A stretch of 64,000 nt of DNA from Mycobacterium adipatum (GTDB lineage Bacteria > Actinomycetota > Actinomycetes > Mycobacteriales > Mycobacteriaceae): assembly GCF_001644575.1 (NCBI RefSeq), contig NZ_CP015596.1, positions 5,704,001-5,768,000 of the forward strand, given 5' to 3'. The position numbers were made by a program, and so were the translations under genes. The notes under the pieces were generated by a model, which saw only the letters and a program-made list of their open reading frames with translations, was not told where the DNA came from and ran no database searches. Numbering within the stretch: the first letter of the stretch is position 1; the number at the start of each line of letters is the position of its first letter. Of the stretch, positions 49,679 through 57,154 are shown piece by piece.

Positions 49679-50578
49679 ATGTCCGAGCAGATTCCTCAAC
49701 CCGGTTCCGCGGACGAGTCCGTCACCGAGATCATCGAGGTGCCCGTGGCCGCCGGCACCGAGGGGATACCTGACGAACCCGCGCCCGCCGAGGAGCCGGT
49801 CGAGGCCACCGTCACCGACAAGACCCCGGTCAAGCGCAACGGCTTCAATCGCCGCGGCTTCCGCTTCTCCACTCCGCTCGGCGATATCGCCATCGCGATC
49901 CGCACCCCCAAGCAGCAACCCGTGGTGCCGAAATGGTTCGACCCACTGGGCATCACCGACCGCGCCGTCGACGCGGCGAAGACCGGACTCAAGCTCGCCT
50001 CCTGGGGCGAGGAGCAGGTCGCCACCTACGTGAAGAACCGGCTGGAGTCCATCGAGGCCGCGCCCCGACCGCTACCGCAGCCCGAGCCGTCGCAGCACGA
50101 TTCGCTGCATACCAAGCTCGGCAGGCTGTTGGATCGTGCCCTGGACCAGAGCACCGCCGGCAGCCAGCAGGAGCTCTATCACCGGCTGCTCGACCAGCTG
50201 GTGGCCGACGAAGCCCGCATCGTGGGGGCGCTCTCGGACGGGACGTCCTCACCGCTGGTGAACGTGCACAGCCGGTCCCGCAACCAGGTCGTCCTGCAGA
50301 ACGCGTGCCTCATCGGTCGCACCGCAAACGTCGCACTTCCCCATATGGTCCCCCAGTACGTCGATCATCTGCTATCCCTTGGACTGGTCGAGACCGGTCC
50401 CGAAGACCCGTCACGTAAAGCGGACTACGAGGTGCTGATGGCGGAACCGATGGTGTTGAAGGCGATCAAGAGCGCATCGCGCGGCCCGTTGATCGCGCGG
50501 ACCGAGAAGTTGTCCCTGCGGCTGTCCGGGCTGGGCAAGGGTCTGTGGGCGGCGGCCGTGCAGCAGGACGGTCCGTGA
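49679..50578 (+). CDS. DUF4393 (Abi-alpha-like) protein
   Basis: 299 aa from ATG 49679 (MSEQIPQPGS); an earlier in-frame ATG at 49661 is possible. The acidic N-terminus of about 85 residues is disordered. The core DRALDQSTAGSQQELYHRLL, LVADEARIVGALSDG and VHSRSRNQVVLQNACLIGR belongs to the Abi-alpha/DUF4393 family, named from phage abortive-infection loci, although chromosomal copies in mycobacteria are probably housekeeping. Its TGA overlaps the GTG of the DUF445 gene, so the two proteins are made together. Confidence 0.75.
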   Translation: MSEQIPQPGSADESVTEIIEVPVAAGTEGIPDEPAPAEEPVEATVTDKTPVKRNGFNRRGFRFSTPLGDIAIAIRTPKQQPVVPKWFDPLGITDRAVDAAKTGLKLASWGEEQVATYVKNRLESIEAAPRPLPQPEPSQHDSLHTKLGRLLDRALDQSTAGSQQELYHRLLDQLVADEARIVGALSDGTSSPLVNVHSRSRNQVVLQNACLIGRTANVALPHMVPQYVDHLLSLGLVETGPEDPSRKADYEVLMAEPMVLKAIKSASRGPLIARTEKLSLRLSGLGKGLWAAAVQQDGP

Positions 50579-51879
50579 CATCCGAGGCGATCCTCGCCAT
50601 CGAGTCCTGGCAGGAAATCCAGGCAGACTTCCGGGTCAACTGGTTCATCTACCTGTCCATGCCGTTCATCGCGGCTTTCGTCGGGTGGAGCACGAAGATC
50701 GTTGCCGTCGAGATGCTCTACCGGCCAATGGAATTCAAGGGGATTGGCCCCTTCGGCTGGCAGGGCATCGTGCCGCGCCGGGCCGGTAAGGTCGGCTCCA
50801 AGACCATCGAGCTACTCACCCAGAATCTGCTGAAACCCGAGGAACTGCTCGACCGGGTGGACGCCAAAGAGGCCGTCGAGGCGCTCCGCGAACCCCTGAC
50901 CGAAGCGATCGACCGCATCTCGCGCGACGTCGCCGAACAGATCCGTCCGGGACTGTGGGATTCGCTTCCCGAGGCCGGGCGCCGCGCCATCCAGAAACGC
51001 ATCCACGACGAGACACCGCGGGTGGTCGAGTCCCTGATGAACGAGATGCGCGCCGACCTTCCGCGGTTCGTCGACATCCAATTCCTGGCCGTCACCACCC
51101 TGGTTCGCAACAAGGACAAGCTCAACAAGCTGATGCGTGGCATGGGCGATGACGCGATGGCCTTCGTCCGCCGCAGCGGCATCTACTTCGGGCTCGTCAT
51201 CGGCGTCGTGCAGATGATCGCCTGGGCGTTGTTCAAGAATCCGTGGATCATGCCGGCCTTCGGTTTCGGCGTCGGCTTCATCAGCGATTACATCGCGCTG
51301 AACATGTTGTTCCGTCCGATCGAGCCGAAAAAGTACCTGGGTTTCATTCCGTTCCAGGGCCTGCTGCACGCCCAGCGCGACAAGGTCACCCGCGATTACG
51401 CTCGGATTCTGGCCGAGGATCTGTTCTCCCCCGAGATTCTGTTCGACGGGGTGCTGCGCGGTCCGGGCGCGGACAAACTGTTCTCCTTGATCGGCAAGGA
51501 GGTCGGCGCGGCCATCGACGCCCAGACCGGGATCGCGGCTCCCCTGGTCAAGATGGCGGTGGGCACCCAGCGGTACAACGCGCTGAAGGACAACCTGGTT
51601 CAGATGGTGCTGGAGCAGCTGCCGACCACGCTGCTGGAGGCCCAGGATTACGCGATGAACGTGCTCGACCTGGAGAACACCATCATCGACAAGATGGGCC
51701 AGCTGAGCAACGAGGAGTACGAGTCGATCCTGCGGCCGGTGTTCAAGGACGACGAGCCGACGATGATCGCGGTCGGTGCCATTCTCGGTGGTGTGGTCGG
51801 CGAACTCCAGGTGGTGCTGATCGAGAATTTCGGCAACGAACCGGCCCATCAGGCGCTGCGCATCGCCATGCACCAGTAG
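50575..51879 (+). CDS. DUF445 membrane protein
   Basis: 434 aa from GTG 50575. A membrane helix near the N-terminus (WFIYLSMPFIAAFVGWSTKI) precedes the DUF445 signature VAVEMLYRPMEFKGIGPFGW with GIVPRRAGKVGSKTIELL. A central long helical region follows, then a second hydrophobic block (GLVIGVVQMIAWALF, GFISDYIALNMLFRPIEP) that repeats the first signature. The protein looks like an internal duplication. YheB-like family, function unknown. Coupled to the DUF4393 gene by GTGA. Confidence 0.82.
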   Translation: MTSEAILAIESWQEIQADFRVNWFIYLSMPFIAAFVGWSTKIVAVEMLYRPMEFKGIGPFGWQGIVPRRAGKVGSKTIELLTQNLLKPEELLDRVDAKEAVEALREPLTEAIDRISRDVAEQIRPGLWDSLPEAGRRAIQKRIHDETPRVVESLMNEMRADLPRFVDIQFLAVTTLVRNKDKLNKLMRGMGDDAMAFVRRSGIYFGLVIGVVQMIAWALFKNPWIMPAFGFGVGFISDYIALNMLFRPIEPKKYLGFIPFQGLLHAQRDKVTRDYARILAEDLFSPEILFDGVLRGPGADKLFSLIGKEVGAAIDAQTGIAAPLVKMAVGTQRYNALKDNLVQMVLEQLPTTLLEAQDYAMNVLDLENTIIDKMGQLSNEEYESILRPVFKDDEPTMIAVGAILGGVVGELQVVLIENFGNEPAHQALRIAMHQ

Positions 51880-51887
51880 CCGGGATC

Positions 51888-52994
51888 TCAGGCGGCCGAG
51901 ATCCGGGACCGCACTTCGAAGTCCAGGCCCTTGGCCTCGGCCACGTAGATATCTTGCGACATCTGATTGCCGCGCATGGTGACCTCACCGCGCGGGCTGA
52001 TGTAGGTCAAGCCCTCGGCGGCGCCCGCGAGCTGGTCGATACCCAGTGATCCTGCCCGTTCGGTCAGCGCGATCAGCAGGGTCAGTGCCTCATAGCAGGA
52101 TTCGCCGATGCTGTTGAGTGCCGGAGCCGACGCACCGAAGTGCCGGTAGTAGCGTGACGCGAAATCCATGCTGGCGGTGGTGTTGAGGGCTTCGAAATAG
52201 CCTGCAGCCGCGAACAACCCGTCATTGCTGTCGCTACCGCTGGCGAGCAGCATGTTTTCCTCGACATGCGGGCTCAGTCGAGGCACGGCCGGGCACAATC
52301 CGGCGGCGGCGAACTGGCGATTGAATGCCACCCCGTCACCGCCGACCAGCAACAGCAGCACGCCCGCGGCACCGGTCGCCTCGACCTGGCGTATCGCCGC
52401 GCCGAAGTCCTGCGTTCCGAGCGGAACATAGATCTCGTCCAACAGCGGCCGACCCTGCGAACGGGCATGCAATCGGGCGGCCAGTCCGGTCTGGCGGGGC
52501 CAGACGTAGTCGTTCCCGATCAGCACCCACTGGTCGATTCCGTACTCGGAGTTCATCCAGTCCATCGCGGGTAACAGTTGCCGCGAGGGCGTCTCACCGG
52601 TGAGGAACAGCCCGGGTGTTCGTTCGCCGCCCTCATAGAGCGGTCCGTACACGTAGGGCACCCGGTTGGCGGTGACCCGGGCGATGGCCTGCCGCACCGG
52701 GGAGATGTGCCATCCGGTGACCGCGTCGATCGCCCCGCGCTGCAGCAGACGCTGGATCTCCGCCGCGACCACGGACGGCGTCCGGCTCCCGTCGACCAAC
52801 CGGAGACGAACCTGCTTGCCCATCAGCCCGGAGCCCGCGTTCAGATCGGCGATCGCCAGTTCGGCACAGGCCTCACAGGACGGGCCGTAGATGCCGGCGG
52901 ATCCACTACGCGGCACCACCAGGGCAATGTCGATCGTGGACCGGTGCCGGGGCGCGCCGACGGGCGGCGATATCGAATCCACCGTTGCCTCCAT
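51888..52994 (-). CDS. AmiC/NhhC-like ligand-binding regulator of nitrile/amide metabolism
   Basis: 368 aa. Type I periplasmic-binding-protein fold with DIALVVPRSGSAGIYGPSCE and NAGSGLMGKQVRLRLVDGSR, then GWHISPVRQAIARVTANRVP and QWVLIGNDYVWPRQTG. There is no signal peptide, so like AmiC of Pseudomonas and NhhC of Rhodococcus it should act in the cytoplasm as an amide sensor. The gene order AmiC-like, MarR, nitrile hydratase matches nhhC-nhhD of the cobalt nitrile hydratase locus of R. rhodochrous (from memory), where the pair controls induction by amides. Confidence 0.8.
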   Translation of the reverse strand: MEATVDSISPPVGAPRHRSTIDIALVVPRSGSAGIYGPSCEACAELAIADLNAGSGLMGKQVRLRLVDGSRTPSVVAAEIQRLLQRGAIDAVTGWHISPVRQAIARVTANRVPYVYGPLYEGGERTPGLFLTGETPSRQLLPAMDWMNSEYGIDQWVLIGNDYVWPRQTGLAARLHARSQGRPLLDEIYVPLGTQDFGAAIRQVEATGAAGVLLLLVGGDGVAFNRQFAAAGLCPAVPRLSPHVEENMLLASGSDSNDGLFAAAGYFEALNTTASMDFASRYYRHFGASAPALNSIGESCYEALTLLIALTERAGSLGIDQLAGAAEGLTYISPRGEVTMRGNQMSQDIYVAEAKGLDFEVRSRISAA

Positions 52995-53096
52995 CCACCC
53001 GGACGGGTTGTCGTGCCATCTTCTCGGTGCCCCGTTAACGCGACATTGCGTCGTTGTTCGCGCGATGAAAAAGTTGCGATCCGGCAGCGACCGGTG

Positions 53097-53564
53097 TCAG
53101 CGTCCCGGGATCGGCAGCTCACTGGCGCGGGCCAACGTTCTGATCAGCGCGATGGCGTTGTCCTCACCGAACTCCTCGGTGAGGGTGGCTTTCATCGCCG
53201 CCTCTTGGCGGGCCAGCCGGCGCACCTTGGACTTGCCCCTGGCCGACAGATAGATCAGCACGCGCCGGCGGTCGGTGGCGTCCACCCGCCGGAGCACGAA
53301 GCCGCCGTCGACCAATTTGTCCACGATTCTCGTCAGCGTGGGTGGAGGAATCGCCATGGCCGTGGACATTTCGCTCATGGTGAAGCCTTCGCCACCGCGG
53401 AGTGCTCCGAGGACCCGCCATCCCTCGATGGTGCTGACCTCGCTGTCGAGGAGCCCCTGCGACAGTGACTCGGTCCACCAGCGACCGATCCGGAAGAACA
53501 CTTCGGAGACACTTTCGACACCGGTCGTGATCGGCACTACCGCTCCTGACGTGATCGCTACCAT
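53097..53564 (-). CDS. MarR-family regulator (NhhD-like)
   Basis: 155 aa from ATG 53564. Winged helix with STIEGWRVLGALRGGEGFTM, recognition helix MAIPPPTLTRIVDKLVDGG and wing VDATDRRRVLIYLSARG. By analogy with NhhD it is an activator or repressor of nitrile hydratase transcription, modulated by the AmiC-like protein encoded downstream. A 102-nt gap separates the two genes. Likely binding sites are the GGAAGTAWT motifs and the palindrome in 55881-56087. Confidence 0.82.
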   Translation of the reverse strand: MVAITSGAVVPITTGVESVSEVFFRIGRWWTESLSQGLLDSEVSTIEGWRVLGALRGGEGFTMSEMSTAMAIPPPTLTRIVDKLVDGGFVLRRVDATDRRRVLIYLSARGKSKVRRLARQEAAMKATLTEEFGEDNAIALIRTLARASELPIPGR

Positions 53565-53606
53565 CGCGAACTGTTGTTATTGTGCAGCTTATCGGGGGCA
53601 GGCCGG

Positions 53607-54125
53607 TCACGCGGGTTGCGTCACCGGCGCCGCGCGTGAGCCGAACGCCTTGCTGATCAAGGTGGCTCCCCATTCGGAGGCCACGCCGAAGCCAGCACCG
53701 ACCAGCGCGGTGATCGCCGCCACCAGTGCGGGATGACCGCTGCCCACCGTGGTGATCCCGTTCCCGGTCGCGGCGATGGTGCCGACCGTCATCGCAAATC
53801 CGAACACGATGGCCGGCGTCGCCGAGATCCACGGCAGTCGCGAGGCCTGCACCATGGCCAGGCTGCCGACGCCGACCGCGATCGACAGCCACAGCGCGCT
53901 GCCGGTGGACTGGACCGAGAGCAGCGTCGCCGTGGCGATCGCGATTCCGGTCCAGTTGCAGGCCACCGACTTTGCCAAGCCCGTCAGCCCGGATCCCACG
54001 AAGAAGAAGGATGCCCACGCCAGAAACAGCACCCACACGGGAAGCGGCCAGATGGTCGCCGTCATCAGCGTCGAGAGCATCCCGAACACCCCGACGCTCA
54101 GCGACAGCGCGGTGAGCTTGGTCAT
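53607..54125 (-). CDS. DUF1097-like membrane protein
   Basis: 172 aa from ATG 54125. Six hydrophobic segments (GVFGMLSTLMTATIWPLPVW, WASFFFVGSGLTGLAKSVAC, and a C-terminal HPALVAAITALVGAGFGVAS). This resembles DUF1097 (YcdZ/inner-membrane) proteins, in which a related urea/ammonium or amide permease role is sometimes guessed. It lies 15 nt behind the nitrile hydratase activator gene and is probably in that operon, so an uptake role for nitrile or amide, or export of product, is a positional inference. Confidence 0.65.
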   Translation of the reverse strand: MTKLTALSLSVGVFGMLSTLMTATIWPLPVWVLFLAWASFFFVGSGLTGLAKSVACNWTGIAIATATLLSVQSTGSALWLSIAVGVGSLAMVQASRLPWISATPAIVFGFAMTVGTIAATGNGITTVGSGHPALVAAITALVGAGFGVASEWGATLISKAFGSRAAPVTQPA

Positions 54126-54140
54126 CAACGTTCCCTTCCC

Positions 54141-54530
54141 TCAGTGCCGGTGGCCATGGTCGTGATCGTGATCGTGGTCATGATCGTTGTGCGACAACCG
54201 GTCGGCCTCGACCCGGCTGCGTTCCTCGATGAGATCGGCACTGACGTAACCCTTCTCGGCAACCAGGCGGGTGAATGCCTCCCCGAACTGGCGGTAGTAG
54301 ACCGAAGGATCGCAGACATCGTCCACACCGGAGGCGTCGATGACGTCGATCAGGTGCTTCTTGAAGTCGTCCCACACGAAACGGCCGGACTGGCACATGT
54401 GCACCACCAGCCCGAAAAGCCGTCCCTGCCAGGGAGCGTCGAATATCAGCTCGCCGTTCGACCTGGGCAGGGCGACGGCGCCGCCCAGCTCGTCGAGACC
54501 GGTGAGGTCCAGCGCAGGCGCCGTCATCAT
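54141..54530 (-). CDS. Nitrile hydratase activator/metallochaperone with His-rich tail
   Basis: 129 aa from ATG 54530, overlapping the alpha-subunit stop (ATGA). The core (GRLFGLVVHMCQSGRFVWDD, YYRQFGEAFTRLVAEKGYVS) resembles the N-terminal part of nitrile hydratase beta subunits, as in cobalt-type activators (NhhG/P14K-like) that swap cobalt-loaded alpha into the enzyme. The last 16 residues HNDHDHDHDHDHGHRH contain eight His, an obvious metal-binding tail that I do not recall in NhhG. Order beta-alpha-activator is the standard cobalt-type arrangement. Confidence 0.88.
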   Translation of the reverse strand: MMTAPALDLTGLDELGGAVALPRSNGELIFDAPWQGRLFGLVVHMCQSGRFVWDDFKKHLIDVIDASGVDDVCDPSVYYRQFGEAFTRLVAEKGYVSADLIEERSRVEADRLSHNDHDHDHDHDHGHRH

Positions 54531-55123
54531 GCCCCCGCGGGCGCGGCGACCAGAGCGGTGCCGACCATGGAATCCCGGCTGATCAACGGCACCAGTTCGT
54601 CGGCGGTGAGGCCTTCGGTACCTGCCGGACGTTGCGGGATGACCAGATAGCGGATCTCCGCACTGCTGTCCCACACGTCGATCTTGACGTCGTCGTCCAG
54701 CGTGACGCCGAACTCGGAGAGCACACTGCGCGGCTCCTTGACGACCCGCGCCCGGTACTGCGGGTATTTGAACCACGCCGGCGGAATGCCCAGCAGTGTC
54801 CACGGATAGCACGAACACAGGGTGCAGACCACGACGTTGTGCCGCTGCGCGGTGTTCTCGACTGCGACCATATGCTCGGTCTGCAGACCGGTGAAGCCCA
54901 TGTCGGCGATGGCCGCGGTGGCATCGGAGAGCAGCCACTCCCGGTACTGCGGATCGGTCCAGGCCCGCGCCACCACTTTGGCGCCGTTGACCGGGCCCAT
55001 GTCGTTCTCGAACGAGGCGACCACCGCGTCGACCGCCTCGTGCTCGGCCAGACCCTTCTCGACCATCAACGACTCCAGCGCGTTGACCCGCGCTTCGACG
55101 TCGGCCATGGAAATCCAGTCCAT
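54527..55123 (-). CDS. Nitrile hydratase alpha subunit, cobalt type
   Basis: 198 aa, normal length. It carries the metal centre VCTLCSCYPW: Cys100, Cys103, Ser104 and Cys105. Thr after the first Cys and Tyr after the last mark the cobalt-binding class (iron enzymes have CSLCSCT). Two of the Cys are expected to be oxidised to sulfinic and sulfenic acids. It hydrates nitriles to amides. RBS AAGGAG precedes ATG 55123, 21 nt after the beta-subunit stop, and the stop overlaps the activator start. Confidence 0.95.
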   Translation of the reverse strand: MDWISMADVEARVNALESLMVEKGLAEHEAVDAVVASFENDMGPVNGAKVVARAWTDPQYREWLLSDATAAIADMGFTGLQTEHMVAVENTAQRHNVVVCTLCSCYPWTLLGIPPAWFKYPQYRARVVKEPRSVLSEFGVTLDDDVKIDVWDSSAEIRYLVIPQRPAGTEGLTADELVPLISRDSMVGTALVAAPAGA

Positions 55124-55144
55124 CTCGAAATACTCCTTCGTTAG

Positions 55145-55843
55145 TCAGGCGCCGACCGGTTCGAGGTAGCCCTCGAACAGATCCGCGTAGAGGTCGAACT
55201 CTTCGGTCACGGTGGGGCCCCAGAGCTCGGTGGAACTGAAGCGCACCATGTACAGCTGGTGCGGCTCCTCGACCTGCCGGTGCGCGCTGGCCGCCGGGTC
55301 GCGGTAGGCCCCGTACTGCTTGACCACCTCGCCGGTCGCACGATTGAGGTAGCCGGGCAGACGGTTGTGGCTGGACTCGTGCAGGTTCAGCACCCGCACC
55401 GCTGCACCGATCTCGTAGACCGGCGGGGTGACCGCGGGGAGGTCGTGCGGGGTGCCGTTCCAGATGAAGTCCATCATGTTCGCCGCGAGCGGCGAGAGCG
55501 TCTCGGGTTTGGCCGGATGCGGCGTCATGGCCGGTGCACCCAGCTCTTTCATCCGCTGATCGACCTCCTCGTGCGAGATGATCCCCTTGTCGTTGAGCAG
55601 TTTCTCGACCGAGAACAGCCAGTGCGAGTAGTAGGTGGAGTCGGTGTAATCGCTCCACTTCATCAACTCGATTCCGTGCCGCTGTTCGTCGAGGTTGAAC
55701 ACGCCCTGCTGCAGTGCCATCGCCGTGACCGCGTGCATCCGCCCCTCGAACGGGTAGCGCCAGTCCGGGATACCCGGCTCCAGGAACTCGGTGGCGACGG
55801 GGCCCAGTCCATCCCGGCCGCCGACATCATGTGGACCATGCAT
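55145..55843 (-). CDS. Nitrile hydratase beta subunit
   Basis: 232 aa. MHGPHDVGGRDGLGPVATE is the canonical beta N-terminus, with FEGRMHAVTAMALQQGVFNL, YYSHWLFSVEKLL and a C-terminal SH3-like barrel starting YEIGAAVRVLNLHESSHNRL then GYLNRATGEVVKQYGAYRDP. It pairs with alpha to form the active site cavity. First gene of the operon beta-alpha-activator(-DUF1097), transcribed leftwards from a 264-nt divergent regulatory region. Confidence 0.95.
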   Translation of the reverse strand: MHGPHDVGGRDGLGPVATEFLEPGIPDWRYPFEGRMHAVTAMALQQGVFNLDEQRHGIELMKWSDYTDSTYYSHWLFSVEKLLNDKGIISHEEVDQRMKELGAPAMTPHPAKPETLSPLAANMMDFIWNGTPHDLPAVTPPVYEIGAAVRVLNLHESSHNRLPGYLNRATGEVVKQYGAYRDPAASAHRQVEEPHQLYMVRFSSTELWGPTVTEEFDLYADLFEGYLEPVGA

Positions 55844-56107
55844 TGCTGATCACACCTCCGTTTCTATACTTCGGATTCGTAATACTTCCAACTGAAACTA
55901 TGGACACCGTCGACGCGTATCGCAATCCGCGCAGAGCAGCCGTTACACGCACTTAACCTGCCGTCGCTCGCCACGTTAATTGTGCGTTTCAAAGCCTGAT
56001 CAACGCTCCGCACCAGTTGACTCGAGCTCCCAATACTTCCCACACTGTCGATGAACAGAAATAGTTGCCAATTGGAAGTAATTGGCACCGACGAGAGGGC
56101 AACACAG
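55844..56107. promoter_or_regulatory. Divergent control region: nitrile hydratase vs cobalt uptake
   Basis: 264 bp with no gene and clearly lower GC than its surroundings. GGAAGTATT occurs on the minus strand at 55889-55881 and 56040-56032, and GGAAGTAAT on the plus strand at 56074-56082. I see no cobalamin riboswitch, although CbtAB genes are often under one. Promoters for both directions must lie here; none is obvious by eye. Confidence 0.7.
56066..56087. promoter_or_regulatory. 22-bp perfect palindrome upstream of cbtB
   Basis: TGCCAATT (56066-56073), spacer GGAAGT, AATTGGCA (56080-56087). It ends 20 nt before the cbtB start and includes one GGAAGTA motif. Size and symmetry suit a dimeric winged-helix regulator, with the MarR protein at 53097 the nearest candidate. 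Confidence 0.7.
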
Positions 56108-56329
56108 ATGTCGACCGCAAAGACCGGAACCACGGCCGCCGCAGTGGCGCTGCCGGACAGCACCACTGCCAGCGCCGCACTGTGGCTGACGACGACCACC
56201 GTGCTGGCGCTCATCGCCTACTACTTCCTCGGCTACGACCAGGGTGCGGTGTCGGTGTTCGGATCCGACACCCACGTGCACGAGTTCCTGCACGATGCCC
56301 GCCACCTGCTCGGCTTCCCCTGCCACTGA
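56108..56329 (+). CDS. cbtB: CbtB cobalt transporter subunit
   Basis: 73 aa. One membrane helix (LWLTTTTVLALIAYYFLGYD) and a C-terminal metal-binding segment HVHEFLHDARHLLGFPCH with five His, the defining CbtB pattern. It works with CbtA as a small ECF-independent cobalt permease. ATG 56108 follows the 22-bp palindrome; it would supply cobalt for nitrile hydratase. Twelve nt separate it from cbtA. Confidence 0.9.
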   Translation: MSTAKTGTTAAAVALPDSTTASAALWLTTTTVLALIAYYFLGYDQGAVSVFGSDTHVHEFLHDARHLLGFPCH

Positions 56330-56341
56330 TCGGATCTCGTC

Positions 56342-57154
56342 ATGGAAAAGAAGTTCATCGGGCTCGGGTTACTTGCCGGCGCGTTGGCCGGCGGTGCCTC
56401 ATTCCTCTACGCACGCACGCAGATTGCCCCGCTGATCGCCGAGGCCATCTCCTACGAGGAGGCGCGTTCGCACGCCGCGGCAGCCGCCGGCGCAGAGCAC
56501 GCCCACGAGCATGAGGTGTTCACCCGTGCGATTCAGGAGAACATCGGGGCCGGTGTCGGCACGGTCATGTTCGCTGTCATCACCGGCGCGCTGTTCGCCG
56601 TCGCGCTGACCGTCGTGTCGGCGACCCTGCAGCGGCACCGGGTGGTGGCCGACCCGCGACTGGTGGCCGTCTTGGTCGCCGGTGCGGGTTTCGTCAGTGT
56701 GGCCGCCGTGCCGTGGGTGGCCTACCCGGCCAACCTGCCCGGCGTGGGGGCGCCGGAGACCGCCGGCGATCGCACCACGGCCTATCTGGCGCTGCTGATC
56801 GCGTCGGTGGCACTCGCGGCGGTCGCGGGTATCGCCGCGTTGCGCATGGCTGCCCGGTTCGGCGGCTGGGTGGCGGGGGTGAGCGGTTGCGTTGGGTACC
56901 TGGCAGCGATGGCGGCGGTGATCATGGCTCTCCCGTCATACGACGAAACACCCGCACCCCTCACGGATCTGGATGGCACCATCCTGTTCCCCGGCTTCCC
57001 GGCCGGTCTGCTGGCCGAGTTCCGCAGCGAAGCACTGATCTGCCAGGCCGTGTTGTGGATCGTCCTGGCCGGCAGCTTCGCCGTGCTCCTCCCCCACGTG
57101 CTCAAGACACGCCCCGCCAGAAACACCGGAGGTGCACTGTATGCGCATCGTTGA
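56342..57154 (+). CDS. cbtA: CbtA cobalt transporter subunit
   Basis: 270 aa. Five to six helices. The N-terminal FIGLGLLAGALAGGASFLYA is followed by a His-rich loop (EHAHEHEVF), then ENIGAGVGTVMFAVITGALF and VPWVAYPANLPGVG, all CbtA hallmarks. Forms the membrane channel with CbtB. CbtAB usually sits with cobalamin genes; here it is placed with a cobalt enzyme instead. Its last 14 nt overlap the amidase gene, so the three genes are one operon. Confidence 0.9.
   Translation: MEKKFIGLGLLAGALAGGASFLYARTQIAPLIAEAISYEEARSHAAAAAGAEHAHEHEVFTRAIQENIGAGVGTVMFAVITGALFAVALTVVSATLQRHRVVADPRLVAVLVAGAGFVSVAAVPWVAYPANLPGVGAPETAGDRTTAYLALLIASVALAAVAGIAALRMAARFGGWVAGVSGCVGYLAAMAAVIMALPSYDETPAPLTDLDGTILFPGFPAGLLAEFRSEALICQAVLWIVLAGSFAVLLPHVLKTRPARNTGGALYAHR

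Noticed and set aside
55844..56107. Cobalamin riboswitch upstream of cbtB
   Set aside because: No B12-box-like sequence or long structured leader is visible, and the palindrome ends 20 nt before the start codon. A covariance-model search (Rfam RF00174) would settle it.
55864..56214. 116-codon minus-strand frame between the nitrile hydratase and cbtB genes
   Set aside because: It runs over the palindrome and into cbtB antisense, and its predicted protein shows no recognisable pattern. I treat the gap as regulatory.
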